A stretch of DNA of 64,000 nucleotides from Improbicoccus devescovinae (GCA_036245095.1 BSWA01000001.1:248001-312000), one strand, 5' to 3'. Counted from the first letter of the stretch, positions 24,643 to 34,503 are shown. Notes: generated from the letters alone by a model not told the origin. Numbers and translations: made by a program.

Positions 24643-25788
24643 ATGGAAGATACATTAAGTGTTTCTGAGCTGAATTCTTATATTAAATGCGTATTAACCA
24701 ACGATGATTTTTTACAAAACGTCTGTGTAATTGGAGAAATTTCCAATTTTAAGCAAAGCTTCCCATCAGGACATATTTACTTTTCACTAAAAGATGACAA
24801 AAGTGTGATAAAATCTGTTATATTTAGACAATATATTAATAATATAATATTAGATTTAGAAAACGGAATGAAAGTCCTAATATACGGATATATTTCATGT
24901 TATGTTAATTCTGGACAGTATCAGCTTTACGCATGCCGAATTCTCCCGGCTGGTAAAGGCGAAATTAACGAGGCATTAAACAAATTAAAAGAAAAATTCA
25001 CAAAAGAAGGCTTATTTGATCCACTACGAAAGAAAAAAAATAGTAAATATCCACAAAAAATAGGAGTTATAACTTCAATTTCTGGCGCAGTTATACATGA
25101 CATAAAAAGTGTTTTAAACCGCAGATATCCATTGGCAAATATTATAATATATCCAGTAAGAGTTCAAGGGAAAGAATCTTCAAAAGAAATTATAAAAGCT
25201 TTAAAAACTCTTGACTTAATAAGCGAAATCGATACAATAATATTGGCCCGAGGAGGCGGCTCGCTTGAAGAACTTTGGGCATTCAACGAAGAAGCTGTAG
25301 TTCGCGCAGTTACGGAATCTTCAAAAGTCACAATTTCGGCAGTTGGACATGATTCAGATTATACATTATGTGATTTAGCCGCTGATTTGCGTGCACCTAC
25401 GCCATCTGTGGCCGCGGAGCTCGCTTCTGTTGACATTTTTGAAAGTTTAAATTTAATTAAAAATCTAGCTTCTCAGATTGGAATTATAATTAATAGCAAA
25501 ATTAGCAAATTTAAACAAAAAAACGAATTTTTAAAAGAAAATTTAAGAATTATATCCAAAAACATGATAGCTCACAGGCAAATAAAATTAAATAATTTAA
25601 AAAATAAACTAGAAAATTTGGATCCTTTTAAAATTTTGGTCCGTGGATACGCATTAGTATCAAAAGATAATAAAATTATTAAAGATCCTACAGAAATCGA
25701 GGAGGGCGATAACATAAAATTAATATTTAGCACGAAAATTTTAGAATTCAAAATATCTAATTTTAGTATTAATCCACATAAAAATTGA
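24643..25788 (+). CDS. xseA: Exodeoxyribonuclease VII large subunit
   Basis: 381 residues. It has an N-terminal OB fold (VIGEISNFKQSFPSGHIYFSLKD), then the catalytic region with KIGVITSISGAVIHDI, ILARGGGSLEELWAFNEE, SAVGHDSDYTLCDLAADLRAPTPS, and a C-terminal coiled coil. It degrades single-stranded DNA with the small subunit encoded 18 bp downstream. It is a little shorter than typical (about 400-450), mainly in the coiled coil. Confidence 0.94.
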   Translation: MEDTLSVSELNSYIKCVLTNDDFLQNVCVIGEISNFKQSFPSGHIYFSLKDDKSVIKSVIFRQYINNIILDLENGMKVLIYGYISCYVNSGQYQLYACRILPAGKGEINEALNKLKEKFTKEGLFDPLRKKKNSKYPQKIGVITSISGAVIHDIKSVLNRRYPLANIIIYPVRVQGKESSKEIIKALKTLDLISEIDTIILARGGGSLEELWAFNEEAVVRAVTESSKVTISAVGHDSDYTLCDLAADLRAPTPSVAAELASVDIFESLNLIKNLASQIGIIINSKISKFKQKNEFLKENLRIISKNMIAHRQIKLNNLKNKLENLDPFKILVRGYALVSKDNKIIKDPTEIEEGDNIKLIFSTKILEFKISNFSINPHKN

Positions 25789-25806
25789 TTTACAAGGTGA
25801 AAAATA

Positions 25807-25989
25807 GTGGAAAATAACACTTTTGAAGAGTGTATTAAAAAACTTGAATTAATGATATCAAATTTAGAAAATGATACAGAAAGTTTAGAAAATTCTGTTA
25901 AAATTTATGAAACTGCACTAAAACTTGTGAAATCGTGCGAGGAAATAATAAAAAAAGCTGAACAGCAAGTTACTATTTTAGACACATAA
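25807..25989 (+). CDS. xseB: Exodeoxyribonuclease VII small subunit
   Basis: 60 residues from a GTG that follows AAGGTG. The two-helix family pattern is clear: FEECIKKLELMISNLENDTESLENSVKIYE, then the second helix to VTILD. It binds the coiled coil of XseA. ispA and dxs, often downstream in Clostridia, are not here. Confidence 0.9.
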   Translation: MENNTFEECIKKLELMISNLENDTESLENSVKIYETALKLVKSCEEIIKKAEQQVTILDT

Positions 25990-25999
25990 ATTTAATATT

Positions 26000-26887
26000 T
26001 TAAAGGTAATTAATAATTGTTAACAAAATTTTCCTCATTTTAGGATATATTTTATAAAAATCCTCCAAAGGTAATGGATTTTCGCCAAGACCTATTTCTA
26101 TCGTAAATGCAGGCCTATTAAATTCAAGAATAAACCAATCTTTAAAACCGCCGCCGACAGCCAGACCTTCGGGTTGACTTAAATTATATCCAGTTGCTTC
26201 CGACAATAAATTCGCTATTTTTTCACTGTTTTCAGGGATTATATTATTATAATTATAATAAATTTCCTCACCCTGACTATGAAAAGCAATAGCAAAAATG
26301 ACCTCATGATTTCTACAAAAATTAGCAATTGCTTTAGTTTCGGGCTCACTTTCGGCACAAACGCCGCCATAGCGAGTCATAGCGGGACCCAAAATATTAG
26401 ACTTAATTTCTAATTGACGCAAATTTTCCCAGTCGGCATTAAAATTGTGATTTATATCCACACCCAAAGCGTTTGCTTGCCATTTTTTTGTGTTATTATT
26501 GCTCAGTTTTTGTATAAAATTTTTATATTTTCTGTCTATATTTGACAAAGATGTTCCATTTAATGCTATTTCCACGCCATCAGGATTAATAACCGGAATA
26601 ATACTTATGCCTGTATTAAAAAATTTCTTGTTGACATTTGTATTCATAATGATATTATTTAAATCAAAGAGAAATTTGATTAAAATCAAGCTAGTAAGCC
26701 ATTCAGAACCATGAAAGGCTCCGGCTAGTAACACAATTTTTCTTTTATTTCCTATTTTAAAAATATTTATATTTTTATTCAAATGACTTTTGCCTATAAT
26801 TGTTTGAGTTATAGTATCGTTGTTTTTCAACAAATTTTCGTACAGACTGTTCCTGAAACTTTCTGTAGGCAAATTTAAACTAAAAAT
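26000..26887 (-). CDS. M14 family zinc peptidase, possible murein peptidase
   Basis: About 295 residues. It has the zinc motif H-G-S-E in GAFHGSEWLTSL, the third His in IAFHSQGEEIYY and the catalytic Glu in FTIEIGLGENPLP. NHNFNADW replaces the NRNF of carboxypeptidase A, as in the gamma-D-glutamyl-diaminopimelate peptidase group, so a cell-wall peptide substrate is likely. There is no signal peptide. The first standard start is a TTG at 26872, 23 nt from the ribosome binding site. An ATT at 26887 lies exactly 8 nt after GAGG in the same frame and is given here as the start; this choice is inference. Confidence 0.82.
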   Translation of the reverse strand: MFSLNLPTESFRNSLYENLLKNNDTITQTIIGKSHLNKNINIFKIGNKRKIVLLAGAFHGSEWLTSLILIKFLFDLNNIIMNTNVNKKFFNTGISIIPVINPDGVEIALNGTSLSNIDRKYKNFIQKLSNNNTKKWQANALGVDINHNFNADWENLRQLEIKSNILGPAMTRYGGVCAESEPETKAIANFCRNHEVIFAIAFHSQGEEIYYNYNNIIPENSEKIANLLSEATGYNLSQPEGLAVGGGFKDWFILEFNRPAFTIEIGLGENPLPLEDFYKIYPKMRKILLTIINYL

Positions 26888-26905
26888 ATCAAAAACCTCT
26901 TTATA

Positions 26906-26933
26906 ATTTTACATATATAATTATATGTAAAAT
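26906..26933. promoter_or_regulatory. Perfect 28-bp palindrome between divergent genes
   Basis: ATTTTACATATA and TATATGTAAAAT are perfect 12-bp arms around TAAT, placed between the M14 peptidase gene and trmD, which diverge here. It could be an operator for a dimeric repressor or a hairpin in both leaders. Confidence 0.45.
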
Positions 26934-26973
26934 AAATGGTATTTATTTTTATTTTAAATTAGGATTTTTTAAC

Positions 26974-27663
26974 ATGACTATTGATATAATGACGCTTTTT
27001 CCTGAAATATGTGAAACTGTTTTGAATTTGGGCGTAATTGGTCGAGGCATAAAAAAAGGATTAGTTGATATAAAATATCATCAGATTCGCGATTTTTCTG
27101 ATAATAAATATAGACGTATAGACGATGCTCCTTATGGCGGGGGAGGCGGCATGATTATGTCTGCTGAGCCTATTTACAAATGTTTTGAACATATTAAGTC
27201 ATTGAGAAACAAACATCCTTTTTTAGTGTTCATGTCTCCTAAGGGTAAAATTTTGACACAAAATTTGGCTAAATCACTAAAAAAACATGAAAATATCGTA
27301 TTTTTATGTGGAAGATATGAAGGCGTAGATGAACGTATTATCGAAGAAATTGTAGATCTTCAAGTTTCTATTGGTGATTACGTCGTAAGCGGCGGTGAAT
27401 TACCCGCTATGATAGTAATCGATGCAATTTTGCGGATGCTGCCCGGGATGTTGCCTTCAGAAGAAAATTTCACAAACGAAAGTCATTATAATAATCAGCT
27501 TGAAGGGCCGCAATATACGCGCCCTCGTATTTGGCATGGCCAAAAAGTGCCGGAAGTGTTAACATCAGGAGATCATGCGAAAATAAAAAAATGGCGTGAA
27601 CATCAAAGTTTGATTCATACTTTTAAGTATAGACCCGATTTATTGGACTCATCTCGGGAATAA
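26974..27663 (+). CDS. trmD: tRNA (guanine-N1)-methyltransferase
   Basis: Makes m1G37 in tRNAs, which prevents frameshifting. 229 residues. The SPOUT-fold knot motifs are clear: MTLFPE start, YGGGGGMIMSAEPIY, FLCGRYEGVDERI, GDYVVSGGELPAM and the end motif PQYTRPRIW with HAKIKKWR. It is normally next to rpsP-rimM-rplS, but here it stands alone and rimM is not in the window. Confidence 0.95.
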   Translation: MTIDIMTLFPEICETVLNLGVIGRGIKKGLVDIKYHQIRDFSDNKYRRIDDAPYGGGGGMIMSAEPIYKCFEHIKSLRNKHPFLVFMSPKGKILTQNLAKSLKKHENIVFLCGRYEGVDERIIEEIVDLQVSIGDYVVSGGELPAMIVIDAILRMLPGMLPSEENFTNESHYNNQLEGPQYTRPRIWHGQKVPEVLTSGDHAKIKKWREHQSLIHTFKYRPDLLDSSRE

Positions 27664-27794
27664 TTACTAAAAATTTATTAATTTTAATCTAAATTTTAGA
27701 TATTATATATAAAAATATGTTTTTTGAAAATTTAATATTGCAAAATAAATATGTTTTGATAAAATTACCTGCATGTGGAAAATATAATATCCTG

Positions 27795-28808
27795 TTAATT
27801 TGCAAGAATTTTGATACCAAAAGATTTTGGTATAAAAATGTCTTTAAAAATATTTATTGCAAATTCATCAGTCATACCGGAAATATAATCACAAATTATT
27901 CTATCTTTACCTTCGGTTTCGATGTTTTTTTGGAATTCTTTCGGGAGTTTTTGTATATTTTCCACAAAATATTTGAATAGAGCCTCGATTAAATATGGAA
28001 CTTTTGTTTCTTCAGTTTTAATTATATCACTGAAATAAACATTTGTATACATGAAATTCAAAACTTCATCGAATGCCTCTTGGGTTTCATTGTCCATTTT
28101 TATTACGCCATTTTTGCTAGAATTAATTATAGATCTAATAAAAAAATTAATTCTTTTTGTAGCACATATCCCAGCTAAATCTCTAAATTTTTTGGGAATA
28201 TCTTCAATTTTTAGCTTATTTGCACGAATTATATCATCTATATCATGATTAATATATGCAATTTTATCACAAATTTTAACCAGGATGCCTTCGCATGTGT
28301 TAGGAATATTTTTTTTAGAATGATTCAAAATCCCATCGATAGTTTCTAGAGTTAAATTCAAGCCTAAACCGTTATTTTCAAGTTTTTTTACGATTCTGAC
28401 ACTTTGTTTCGCGTGATCAAATCCGCCTGCACAAATTTTATTTAATACATCTTCGCCTACATGACCAAATGGCGAATGGCCTAAATCATGTCCTAACGAA
28501 ATTGCTTCAACTAGGTCTTCATTTATTTTCAAAGCTCTCGCAATGGTTCGCGCGATTTGCGAGACCTCTAAACTGTGAATTAATCTGGTTGTAAAATGAT
28601 CGCCTACCGGAGATATGAAAACTTGAGTTTTGTGTTTAAGCCTTCTGAATGCTTTGCTTCTTATTATTCTGTCTTTGTCTATTTGAAATACTGTGCATAC
28701 ATCACATAATTCTTCTTTAATTTCACGGCCTTTTGTTTTATTTGACAGTGTTGCATATCTAGAAAAAGTTTTTTTTTCTAGTTTTTCTGATAATTCACGA
28801 ATATTCAA
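27795..28808 (-). CDS. dgt: dGTPase-like HD-domain hydrolase
   Basis: About 337 residues. HD motifs: RLKHKTQVF, HSLEVSQIARTIARAL, LGHDLGHSPFGHVGE and YINHDIDD. The family releases triphosphate from dNTPs. The frame opens at an ATG at 28826, but that ATG overlaps the ribosome binding site GGAGGA. The TTG at 28808 gives the usual start (NIRELSEK) at 11 nt spacing. In Firmicutes it often precedes dnaG and sigA, which are absent here. Confidence 0.88.
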   Translation of the reverse strand: MNIRELSEKLEKKTFSRYATLSNKTKGREIKEELCDVCTVFQIDKDRIIRSKAFRRLKHKTQVFISPVGDHFTTRLIHSLEVSQIARTIARALKINEDLVEAISLGHDLGHSPFGHVGEDVLNKICAGGFDHAKQSVRIVKKLENNGLGLNLTLETIDGILNHSKKNIPNTCEGILVKICDKIAYINHDIDDIIRANKLKIEDIPKKFRDLAGICATKRINFFIRSIINSSKNGVIKMDNETQEAFDEVLNFMYTNVYFSDIIKTEETKVPYLIEALFKYFVENIQKLPKEFQKNIETEGKDRIICDYISGMTDEFAINIFKDIFIPKSFGIKILAN

Positions 28809-28883
28809 ACCCTGAAATTCCTCCATTCATGTTTGATGGTTGTTTGAAATAATTGAAAAATATAAAAATAAAATTGTAGTTAT

Positions 28884-30047
28884 TTATTCTGATATAGCAA
28901 TATTTTCAAGACATTTTAGTTTAATTTCATAAAATTCTTCGTTATTTATACTTAAAATTTGTGAATTTTTTTCTAAAACTTTTATATTTTTAAAATCTTC
29001 GGAATTCAACATTTTATTAGCATTTTCTTCGCTTTTTTCAATAGCCTGTTCACGAGTAATTTCAACTTCGCTGTCAATTTTTTCAATAGAAATATGTTTG
29101 TAAAATTTCATGGGTAGCTCGATTGTACCAATTTTGAAAATTTTGCAATGAGTTTCATTTTCCCATTCAGGCTCAATATTTTCCCAAAAATTTAAGGGAA
29201 TATTAAATTCAAATATTTTAAATTCATATTTTTTTTTAACATTCCCTGTATTAATTTTAATATTATATTTAGTTTCTATTTTTTCTCTTATTTTCCTAAC
29301 AGTTTTCGCCCAAATTTTACCGTCTGCAAAGCCGCTAACATCCTCTGAATCGTCCGATAAGCTCCCGGTTATTAAAATTTGACCTTTTGTAACAGAATCG
29401 CCCGGTTTTATAATTACAGTTCCTTCATATGTTTCGATTCGTTCGACCTGACCATCTCGCACGGCTTTTATGTTATGATTGGTTTTGTTGTCTTTTAATA
29501 ATTTAGGAATCTCATGTTTTTCTTTTATTAAAACATCGGCAAAACTACCGTCCAAATTTACAGCGATCCAGGAAATTTGTGGCAGACGTTCCATTACTAA
29601 TTGCTTGATAATTGCCGAATCTATATTTTTTTTTAATGCTCCGGGATGCACCCCGAGGTCTTTTAAAACATTTATAATTTCATTTTTGTTTAAATTTTCG
29701 GCGCCTTTCACATTTATATTCCAAATATATAAAGAAAATATGTTTAAATTCAACAAAAAAATAATTATACCTATTAATAATCCTAATCTCGATTTATATT
29801 TTTGTAAAAAAAACGGGAGACCTCGTTTATGTTCTATTCTGAATTCCAGACCATTTTTTTTGGCTATTTTCAACAAATTTGAGTACTCGCTTGATATAGA
29901 TTTAGCACAAATGACCTCGCCGGTTTTAGCAATATCCCAAATATTGATCCCTGTTCGCGCGCAGTTATTTATAAATTCTTCCAATCTATTTCCTTTTATT
30001 AAAAAAATTACGTACCCAAAAAACCAGCGAATTAATTTCACTGTCAT
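28884..30047 (-). CDS. yqfD: Sporulation protein YqfD
   Basis: 387 residues with one membrane helix at about 90-110 and the YqfD core: NLNKNEIINVLKDLGVHPGALKKNID, ISWIAVNLDGSFADVLIKE, GTVIIKPGDSVTKGQILI. The family is induced by sigma-E in the mother cell and is conserved in spore formers. yqfC lies just upstream, the usual pair. phoH and ybeY, which normally follow, are missing. Confidence 0.92.
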   Translation of the reverse strand: MTVKLIRWFFGYVIFLIKGNRLEEFINNCARTGINIWDIAKTGEVICAKSISSEYSNLLKIAKKNGLEFRIEHKRGLPFFLQKYKSRLGLLIGIIIFLLNLNIFSLYIWNINVKGAENLNKNEIINVLKDLGVHPGALKKNIDSAIIKQLVMERLPQISWIAVNLDGSFADVLIKEKHEIPKLLKDNKTNHNIKAVRDGQVERIETYEGTVIIKPGDSVTKGQILITGSLSDDSEDVSGFADGKIWAKTVRKIREKIETKYNIKINTGNVKKKYEFKIFEFNIPLNFWENIEPEWENETHCKIFKIGTIELPMKFYKHISIEKIDSEVEITREQAIEKSEENANKMLNSEDFKNIKVLEKNSQILSINNEEFYEIKLKCLENIAISE

Positions 30048-30143
30048 TTAAAAATCACTTCTTATTTTTCCAAAAATTTTATGTGTAAAATCCCTAAAAA
30101 ACTTAAAAATTAAAATAATTTTATATTTAAAAATCCAATTATT

Positions 30144-30416
30144 TTATGTGTGAAATTCTATTGAACTTAAAAATCCTGAGATAATCAACGAATCATGTGT
30201 TAAACATTTCATTTTCAAGTTTCTTCCCAAAAAAGACACACTCATATTTTTAACTGAAATTTTAACAATTTTTTCATCATATTTTAATATTTTCCTAAGA
30301 CCCTCAACTCGCGCCTCTCGATTTCCACTCAATTCGAAATGCATCGGCGCGATTTCCGATTGTATAGTAGAATCGAACATCATATTAAATAAATTTTTCT
30401 TACCTTTTTTTGACAC
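30144..30416 (-). CDS. yqfC: Sporulation protein YqfC (YabP family)
   Basis: 90 residues from a GTG after GAGGTAG. The YabP/YqfC fold motif is complete: FELSGNREARVEG, LKYDEKIVKISV, FLGRNLKMKCLTHDSLIISGFL. It belongs to the sigma-E regulon in Bacillus and is expected to work with YqfD downstream, 96 bp away. Confidence 0.9.
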   Translation of the reverse strand: MSKKGKKNLFNMMFDSTIQSEIAPMHFELSGNREARVEGLRKILKYDEKIVKISVKNMSVSFLGRNLKMKCLTHDSLIISGFLSSIEFHT

Positions 30417-30535
30417 TAAAGCCTACCTCAAAATAAAAATAAATTTTAAGTTATTTATATTTCTCGAAATGAGTATATATGTTTAAATATAATCTAAAAT
30501 TTTTTGTAAATTAAGGAATGAAAAATCAATAAAAT

Positions 30536-31663
30536 ATGTATATTATTAACAAAAATTATCAGAACAAAATCAATAAATACGTAATAATTACCAAAAATTT
30601 AATATTATTTACCACAATAATATTATTAAGTTTATGCATGATATTTGCATCAAAAATATCTTCATCAGGCGTAATCAGAGGCCTAAAATTCTGTTCCGAA
30701 ATACTTATTCCGAATTTATTTCCATTTATGGCATTATCTTCGTTCATAATATATTCAGGAATAATATTTAAATTAACTAATTTTTTTTCTAAAATTACTA
30801 ATTTTTTGTTTAATATGCCAGAAATAGCTAGTTCCGCGATTATACTTGGACAACTAGGAGGATACCCCGTAGGCGCAAAAGTCACACGAGATTTGCTCGA
30901 TGAAAATTTAATAACACCAAGTCAAGCCAGAAGATTAATTCTATTTTGCGTCGGAGCCGGGCCAGCATTCGTCATAAATATTGTGGGAAGTTTATTATTT
31001 AAAAATCAAAAAATCGGAATATTAATGTTAATTTCACAAATTTTTTCATCTTTTTTAATAGGAATATTTTTGGGAATTCAATCTCGATTTTTAAATAAAG
31101 AAAATTTTGAAATTAAAAATAAAAAAACCACTAAAATTTATGATCCAAATTTGTCTAATTCGCTAGTAAGAGCCTGCGAATCTACGAGTATCGTAACTAT
31201 AAATATGTGCGCTTTAGTCATAATTTTCAGTGTTTTAATCTCTTTTTTAGACTATTTTCACATATCTCAAAATTATTTAATATCCACAGGAATAACTGCA
31301 TTATTAGAAATTACACAAGGCATACATAGCCTGATCACAGTCGGTGCCTCGCCTTGCGTATTATCATTTGCACTAAGTTGGGGTGGAATTTGCGTTCACA
31401 TGCAAGTAAAATCTATATTGGGTGACCTGAAATTTTCATATTTTAAATTTGTAATTTTCAGGGTAATCCACGCAATTTTATCTTTCATGCTAACTTATAT
31501 TGTGTTAAATTGTTTTAAAATTTCAATACCTGCATCCAATTTTTTTTCAATAATTCCGAGTCAAGTCCCGGCAGAAATACAATTTTCTTCTAATAATATA
31601 ATCGGAAGCACCGCCCTGATTTTTACATGTATTTATTTTTTGATAAGCCTTATACAAATATGA
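30536..31663 (+). CDS. ylbJ: YlbJ-like sporulation membrane protein (SpoVV)
   Basis: 375 residues with about eight membrane helices and a nucleoside-recognition-like pattern: GLKFCSEILIPNLFPFMALSSFII, GQLGGYPVGAKVTRDLLDENLIT, LILFCVGAGPAFVINIVG, LEITQGIH. The Bacillus homologue takes part in dipicolinic acid transport across the outer forespore membrane. Its presence with YqfC/YqfD suggests that the lineage formed or still forms spores. AAGGA is 18 nt from the ATG, so the start signal is weak. Confidence 0.86.
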   Translation: MYIINKNYQNKINKYVIITKNLILFTTIILLSLCMIFASKISSSGVIRGLKFCSEILIPNLFPFMALSSFIIYSGIIFKLTNFFSKITNFLFNMPEIASSAIILGQLGGYPVGAKVTRDLLDENLITPSQARRLILFCVGAGPAFVINIVGSLLFKNQKIGILMLISQIFSSFLIGIFLGIQSRFLNKENFEIKNKKTTKIYDPNLSNSLVRACESTSIVTINMCALVIIFSVLISFLDYFHISQNYLISTGITALLEITQGIHSLITVGASPCVLSFALSWGGICVHMQVKSILGDLKFSYFKFVIFRVIHAILSFMLTYIVLNCFKISIPASNFFSIIPSQVPAEIQFSSNNIIGSTALIFTCIYFLISLIQI

Positions 31664-31747
31664 TTTTTTTGATTGAAAATTTATAACATAAAATTAAAAA
31701 TGTACATATTATGATAATTATTAATTAAATTTTTGGTGATAATTAAC

Positions 31748-32722
31748 ATGAAAAAAAAACACATAATTCTTATTTTATTTTTAGTCATATTTTTGGGTAT
31801 TTTTTTAATTATTTTTTTTAGAAAAAATTACAAAAAAACAAGTGTCAAATCTGTAAATTTGGTAGAAGTGACTAGATCTGTATTTTATGCTCCTCAGTAC
31901 GTAGCGATAGAACTCGGTTTTTTCGAAGACAAAAATATAAATATTAATTTATTGAGTTCATCTGGCTCCGATCGCGCCATGGCTGCATTGCTTTCGGACC
32001 AATCGGACATAGCACTGCTGGGCCCTGAAGCAATAATATATGTTTATAATCAGGGTCGTAAAAATTTTCCGATTGCTTTTGCACAGCTTACCCAGCGCGA
32101 TGGTAGCTTTTTGATGTCTAAAATAAATAATGAGATTTTTAATTGGCAAAATTTGAATAATAAAAAAATAATAATTGGTCGTAAAGGCGGATTGCCTCAG
32201 ATGGTTTTGTCATATTTACTCAAAAAAAATAAAATAAATTGCGAAATTTTGGATAATATTCGCCTCGATGCTAAAGCTTCTGCTTTTATTTCCGGCGATG
32301 CTGATTATGTAGCGCTTTTTGAACCCGCCGCTTCGGAAATAGCTAGTAAATTTAATGCTAATATTTTGGTCCCGATTGGAACTCAGCTCGATGTGATTCC
32401 GTATACTGTGTATTGTGCTACTGGAAATTATATCAAAAAAAATAATAAAATTATACAAGATTTTTCAAGTGCTATAAATAAAAGCTTGAACTGGATTAAA
32501 AATAATTCGGCGGAAAATATTGCGCTTGTGATAAAGCCGTACTTCCCGGCCAGTGATTTGAAAACTTTGATTTCTTCGGTAGATATATACAAAAAAATAG
32601 ACGCTTGGCCTCTTGATTCTGGTATAAATAAACAATCTATGGGCTTTCTTAAAGATATCATGATGAGTTCTGGCGAGATAAATTATGAATTAAATAATAA
32701 TTTTAATTCATTGTTTTTGTAA
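31748..32722 (+). CDS. ABC importer substrate-binding protein, NMT1/THI5-like
   Basis: 324 residues. It has an N-terminal membrane helix without a lipobox Cys, so it is anchored by the helix. The binding-protein core is typical of NMT1/ThiY/SsuA-like proteins: VTRSVFYAPQYVAIELGFFEDKNI, GPEAIIYVYNQG, GGLPQMVLSYLLKK, ALFEPAASEIAS. Substrates of this class include thiamine precursors, riboflavin and alkylsulfonates. The sequence does not decide among them, and no TPP riboswitch is seen upstream. The ATG follows GGTG by 9 nt. Confidence 0.82.
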   Translation: MKKKHIILILFLVIFLGIFLIIFFRKNYKKTSVKSVNLVEVTRSVFYAPQYVAIELGFFEDKNININLLSSSGSDRAMAALLSDQSDIALLGPEAIIYVYNQGRKNFPIAFAQLTQRDGSFLMSKINNEIFNWQNLNNKKIIIGRKGGLPQMVLSYLLKKNKINCEILDNIRLDAKASAFISGDADYVALFEPAASEIASKFNANILVPIGTQLDVIPYTVYCATGNYIKKNNKIIQDFSSAINKSLNWIKNNSAENIALVIKPYFPASDLKTLISSVDIYKKIDAWPLDSGINKQSMGFLKDIMMSSGEINYELNNNFNSLFL

Positions 32723-32747
32723 AATTTAAATTCCGAGGTTGTTGAAA

Positions 32748-33503
32748 ATGAATAAAAAAATCATTGAATTAAATAATATTTCTGTGTATTATTACACTTT
32801 GAAAGAAGAAACTCAGGCTTTAAAAAATATCAGTTTTGATGTTTATAATAAAGAATTTTTGTCAATAGTAGGTCCTAGCGGTTGCGGTAAAAGTACGTTG
32901 TTTTCTATAATTTCTGGCCTGATTACCCCTCAGGTTGGCGAAATTTTAATAAATAATAGGCCTCGTGAAAATTATAATTTTAATATCGGGTATATGCTTC
33001 AGCAGGATCATCTTTTGGAATGGCGTACGGTGCGTAAAAACGTTGAATTGGGGCTCGAAATTCAAAAAAATTTAAATAATGATACCCAGAATTATGTGTT
33101 GAAATTATTGCATAAATATGGCCTCGGTGGCTTTTTGGATTATTATCCATCACAGTTGTCTGGCGGCATGCGGCAAAAATTGGCGCTTATAAGAACTATG
33201 GCTTTGAATCCGGAAATTCTCCTGTTTGATGAGCCGTTTTCTGCGCTGGATTTCCAGTCTAAAATTAAAATTGCTGATGAAATTAAAAAAATTGTTAAAT
33301 CTGAAAATAAAACCGCTATTTTGATAACTCATGATATTTTGGAGGCTATTTCGCTTTCGGATCGAGTTATTACTTTGTCGGGCCAACCGGGGCAAATAAA
33401 AAATATAGTAAATATTGAAATTCCTGAGGCCTCGTCTTTGGAACGTAGAAAACATGAGAAATTTAATTTTTATTTCGAATTGATTTGGAGGGGAATTGAG
33501 TAA
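32748..33503 (+). CDS. ABC importer ATP-binding protein, NitT/TauT type
   Basis: 251 residues. Walker A GPSGCGKSTLF, signature QLSGGMRQKLALIRTM, Walker B ILLFDEPFSALD, H-loop LITHDILEAI. The closest pattern is the SsuB/TauB/ThiZ group. It lies between the binding protein and the permease in one operon. The ATG at 32748 follows GAGG by 9 nt. Confidence 0.9.
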   Translation: MNKKIIELNNISVYYYTLKEETQALKNISFDVYNKEFLSIVGPSGCGKSTLFSIISGLITPQVGEILINNRPRENYNFNIGYMLQQDHLLEWRTVRKNVELGLEIQKNLNNDTQNYVLKLLHKYGLGGFLDYYPSQLSGGMRQKLALIRTMALNPEILLFDEPFSALDFQSKIKIADEIKKIVKSENKTAILITHDILEAISLSDRVITLSGQPGQIKNIVNIEIPEASSLERRKHEKFNFYFELIWRGIE

Positions 33504-33563
33504 AATTAAAATTAAAATTAAATTAAATTTGTGTTAAATTTTTATTATATGGAGAGTAATTAA

Positions 33564-34367
33564 ATGAAATTAAATCAAGAATATTCGTTTTTTTTGAGAA
33601 AACAAAAAAGAAAACAGAAAATAATTTTAGCAATCCAGATATTAATTTTTTTAGTATTTTTAGTCGCGTGGGAAATCTTGGCTAATTTGGATATAATAGA
33701 CTCTTTTTTAGTAAGCTCGCCGTCAAGAGTTGTTAAAACTTTGGTTAATTTGCATAAAAACCATCAGCTTTGGGAGAATATATTTGTTACTTTTTGCGAA
33801 ACTGTAATATCTTTTTTGATCGGCTCTTTTTTGGGAATATTTTTTGCTATTATTCTTTGGTGGTTCAAATCAGTTGAAAAAATCGCAAAACCGTACTTAG
33901 TTATTTTAAATGCGTTGCCAAAAGTAGCACTAGGTCCTATTATTATAGTATGGATAGGCGCAAGTGTCAAGTCGATAATCGTGATGTCTTTATTTATTTC
34001 GGTAATTATTACTTTGATAAATATATCACATAGTTTTAATAGTGTAGATAAAAATAAAATTTTACTTATGAAAACGTTTAAAGCTAGTAAATTTCAGATT
34101 TTTTCCAAAATTGTATTGCCGATAAATATCAAAAATATTATGTCTGGATTAAAAATAAATATCGGAATGGCATTAATAGGTGTCATAACTGGCGAATTTT
34201 TAATAGCAAAAAAAGGTATAGGTTATTTAATAATTTACGGAGGACAGGTTTTTCAGCTGGATTTAGTAGTGTCCGGTATTATAATTCTGGCAATTTTAAC
34301 TCTGATTTTTTATTTAGTAATAATAAAAATAGAGAAAATAATTTATAATTATTATACTAAAAAATAA
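33564..34367 (+). CDS. ABC importer permease, NitT/TauT type
   Basis: 267 residues, six membrane helices, with the EAA loop reading ALIGVITGEFL after MKTFKASKFQIFSKIVLPINI. It completes the three-gene importer. The start follows GGAGAG. Confidence 0.9.
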   Translation: MKLNQEYSFFLRKQKRKQKIILAIQILIFLVFLVAWEILANLDIIDSFLVSSPSRVVKTLVNLHKNHQLWENIFVTFCETVISFLIGSFLGIFFAIILWWFKSVEKIAKPYLVILNALPKVALGPIIIVWIGASVKSIIVMSLFISVIITLINISHSFNSVDKNKILLMKTFKASKFQIFSKIVLPINIKNIMSGLKINIGMALIGVITGEFLIAKKGIGYLIIYGGQVFQLDLVVSGIIILAILTLIFYLVIIKIEKIIYNYYTKK

Positions 34368-34404
34368 TTTTTTGTATAAATAAACAAAATTTTTTAATTT
34401 TATA

Positions 34405-34433
34405 TTTACTTTTTGTGAATTATTAGCTATAAT
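34405..34433 (+). promoter_or_regulatory. Promoter for the AAA+ leader protein gene
   Basis: TTTACT and TATAAT with a 17-bp spacer. The gene starts about 65 bp downstream, so it is probably transcribed alone. Confidence 0.5.
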
Positions 34434-34503
34434 CTGCGAGTACGTTAATTACTTTTTAATTCAAGACCAAAAGTATAAAGTATAAAATAGGAAGTGATAA
34501 ATT

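Noticed and set aside
27812..27834. ATACCAAAA/TTTTGGTAT hairpin as a terminator
   Set aside because: It lies inside the coding end of dgt (IPKSFGIKI codons).
31664..31747. TPP or other riboswitch before the ABC importer
   Set aside because: The 80-bp gap is AT-only and has none of the conserved TPP blocks.
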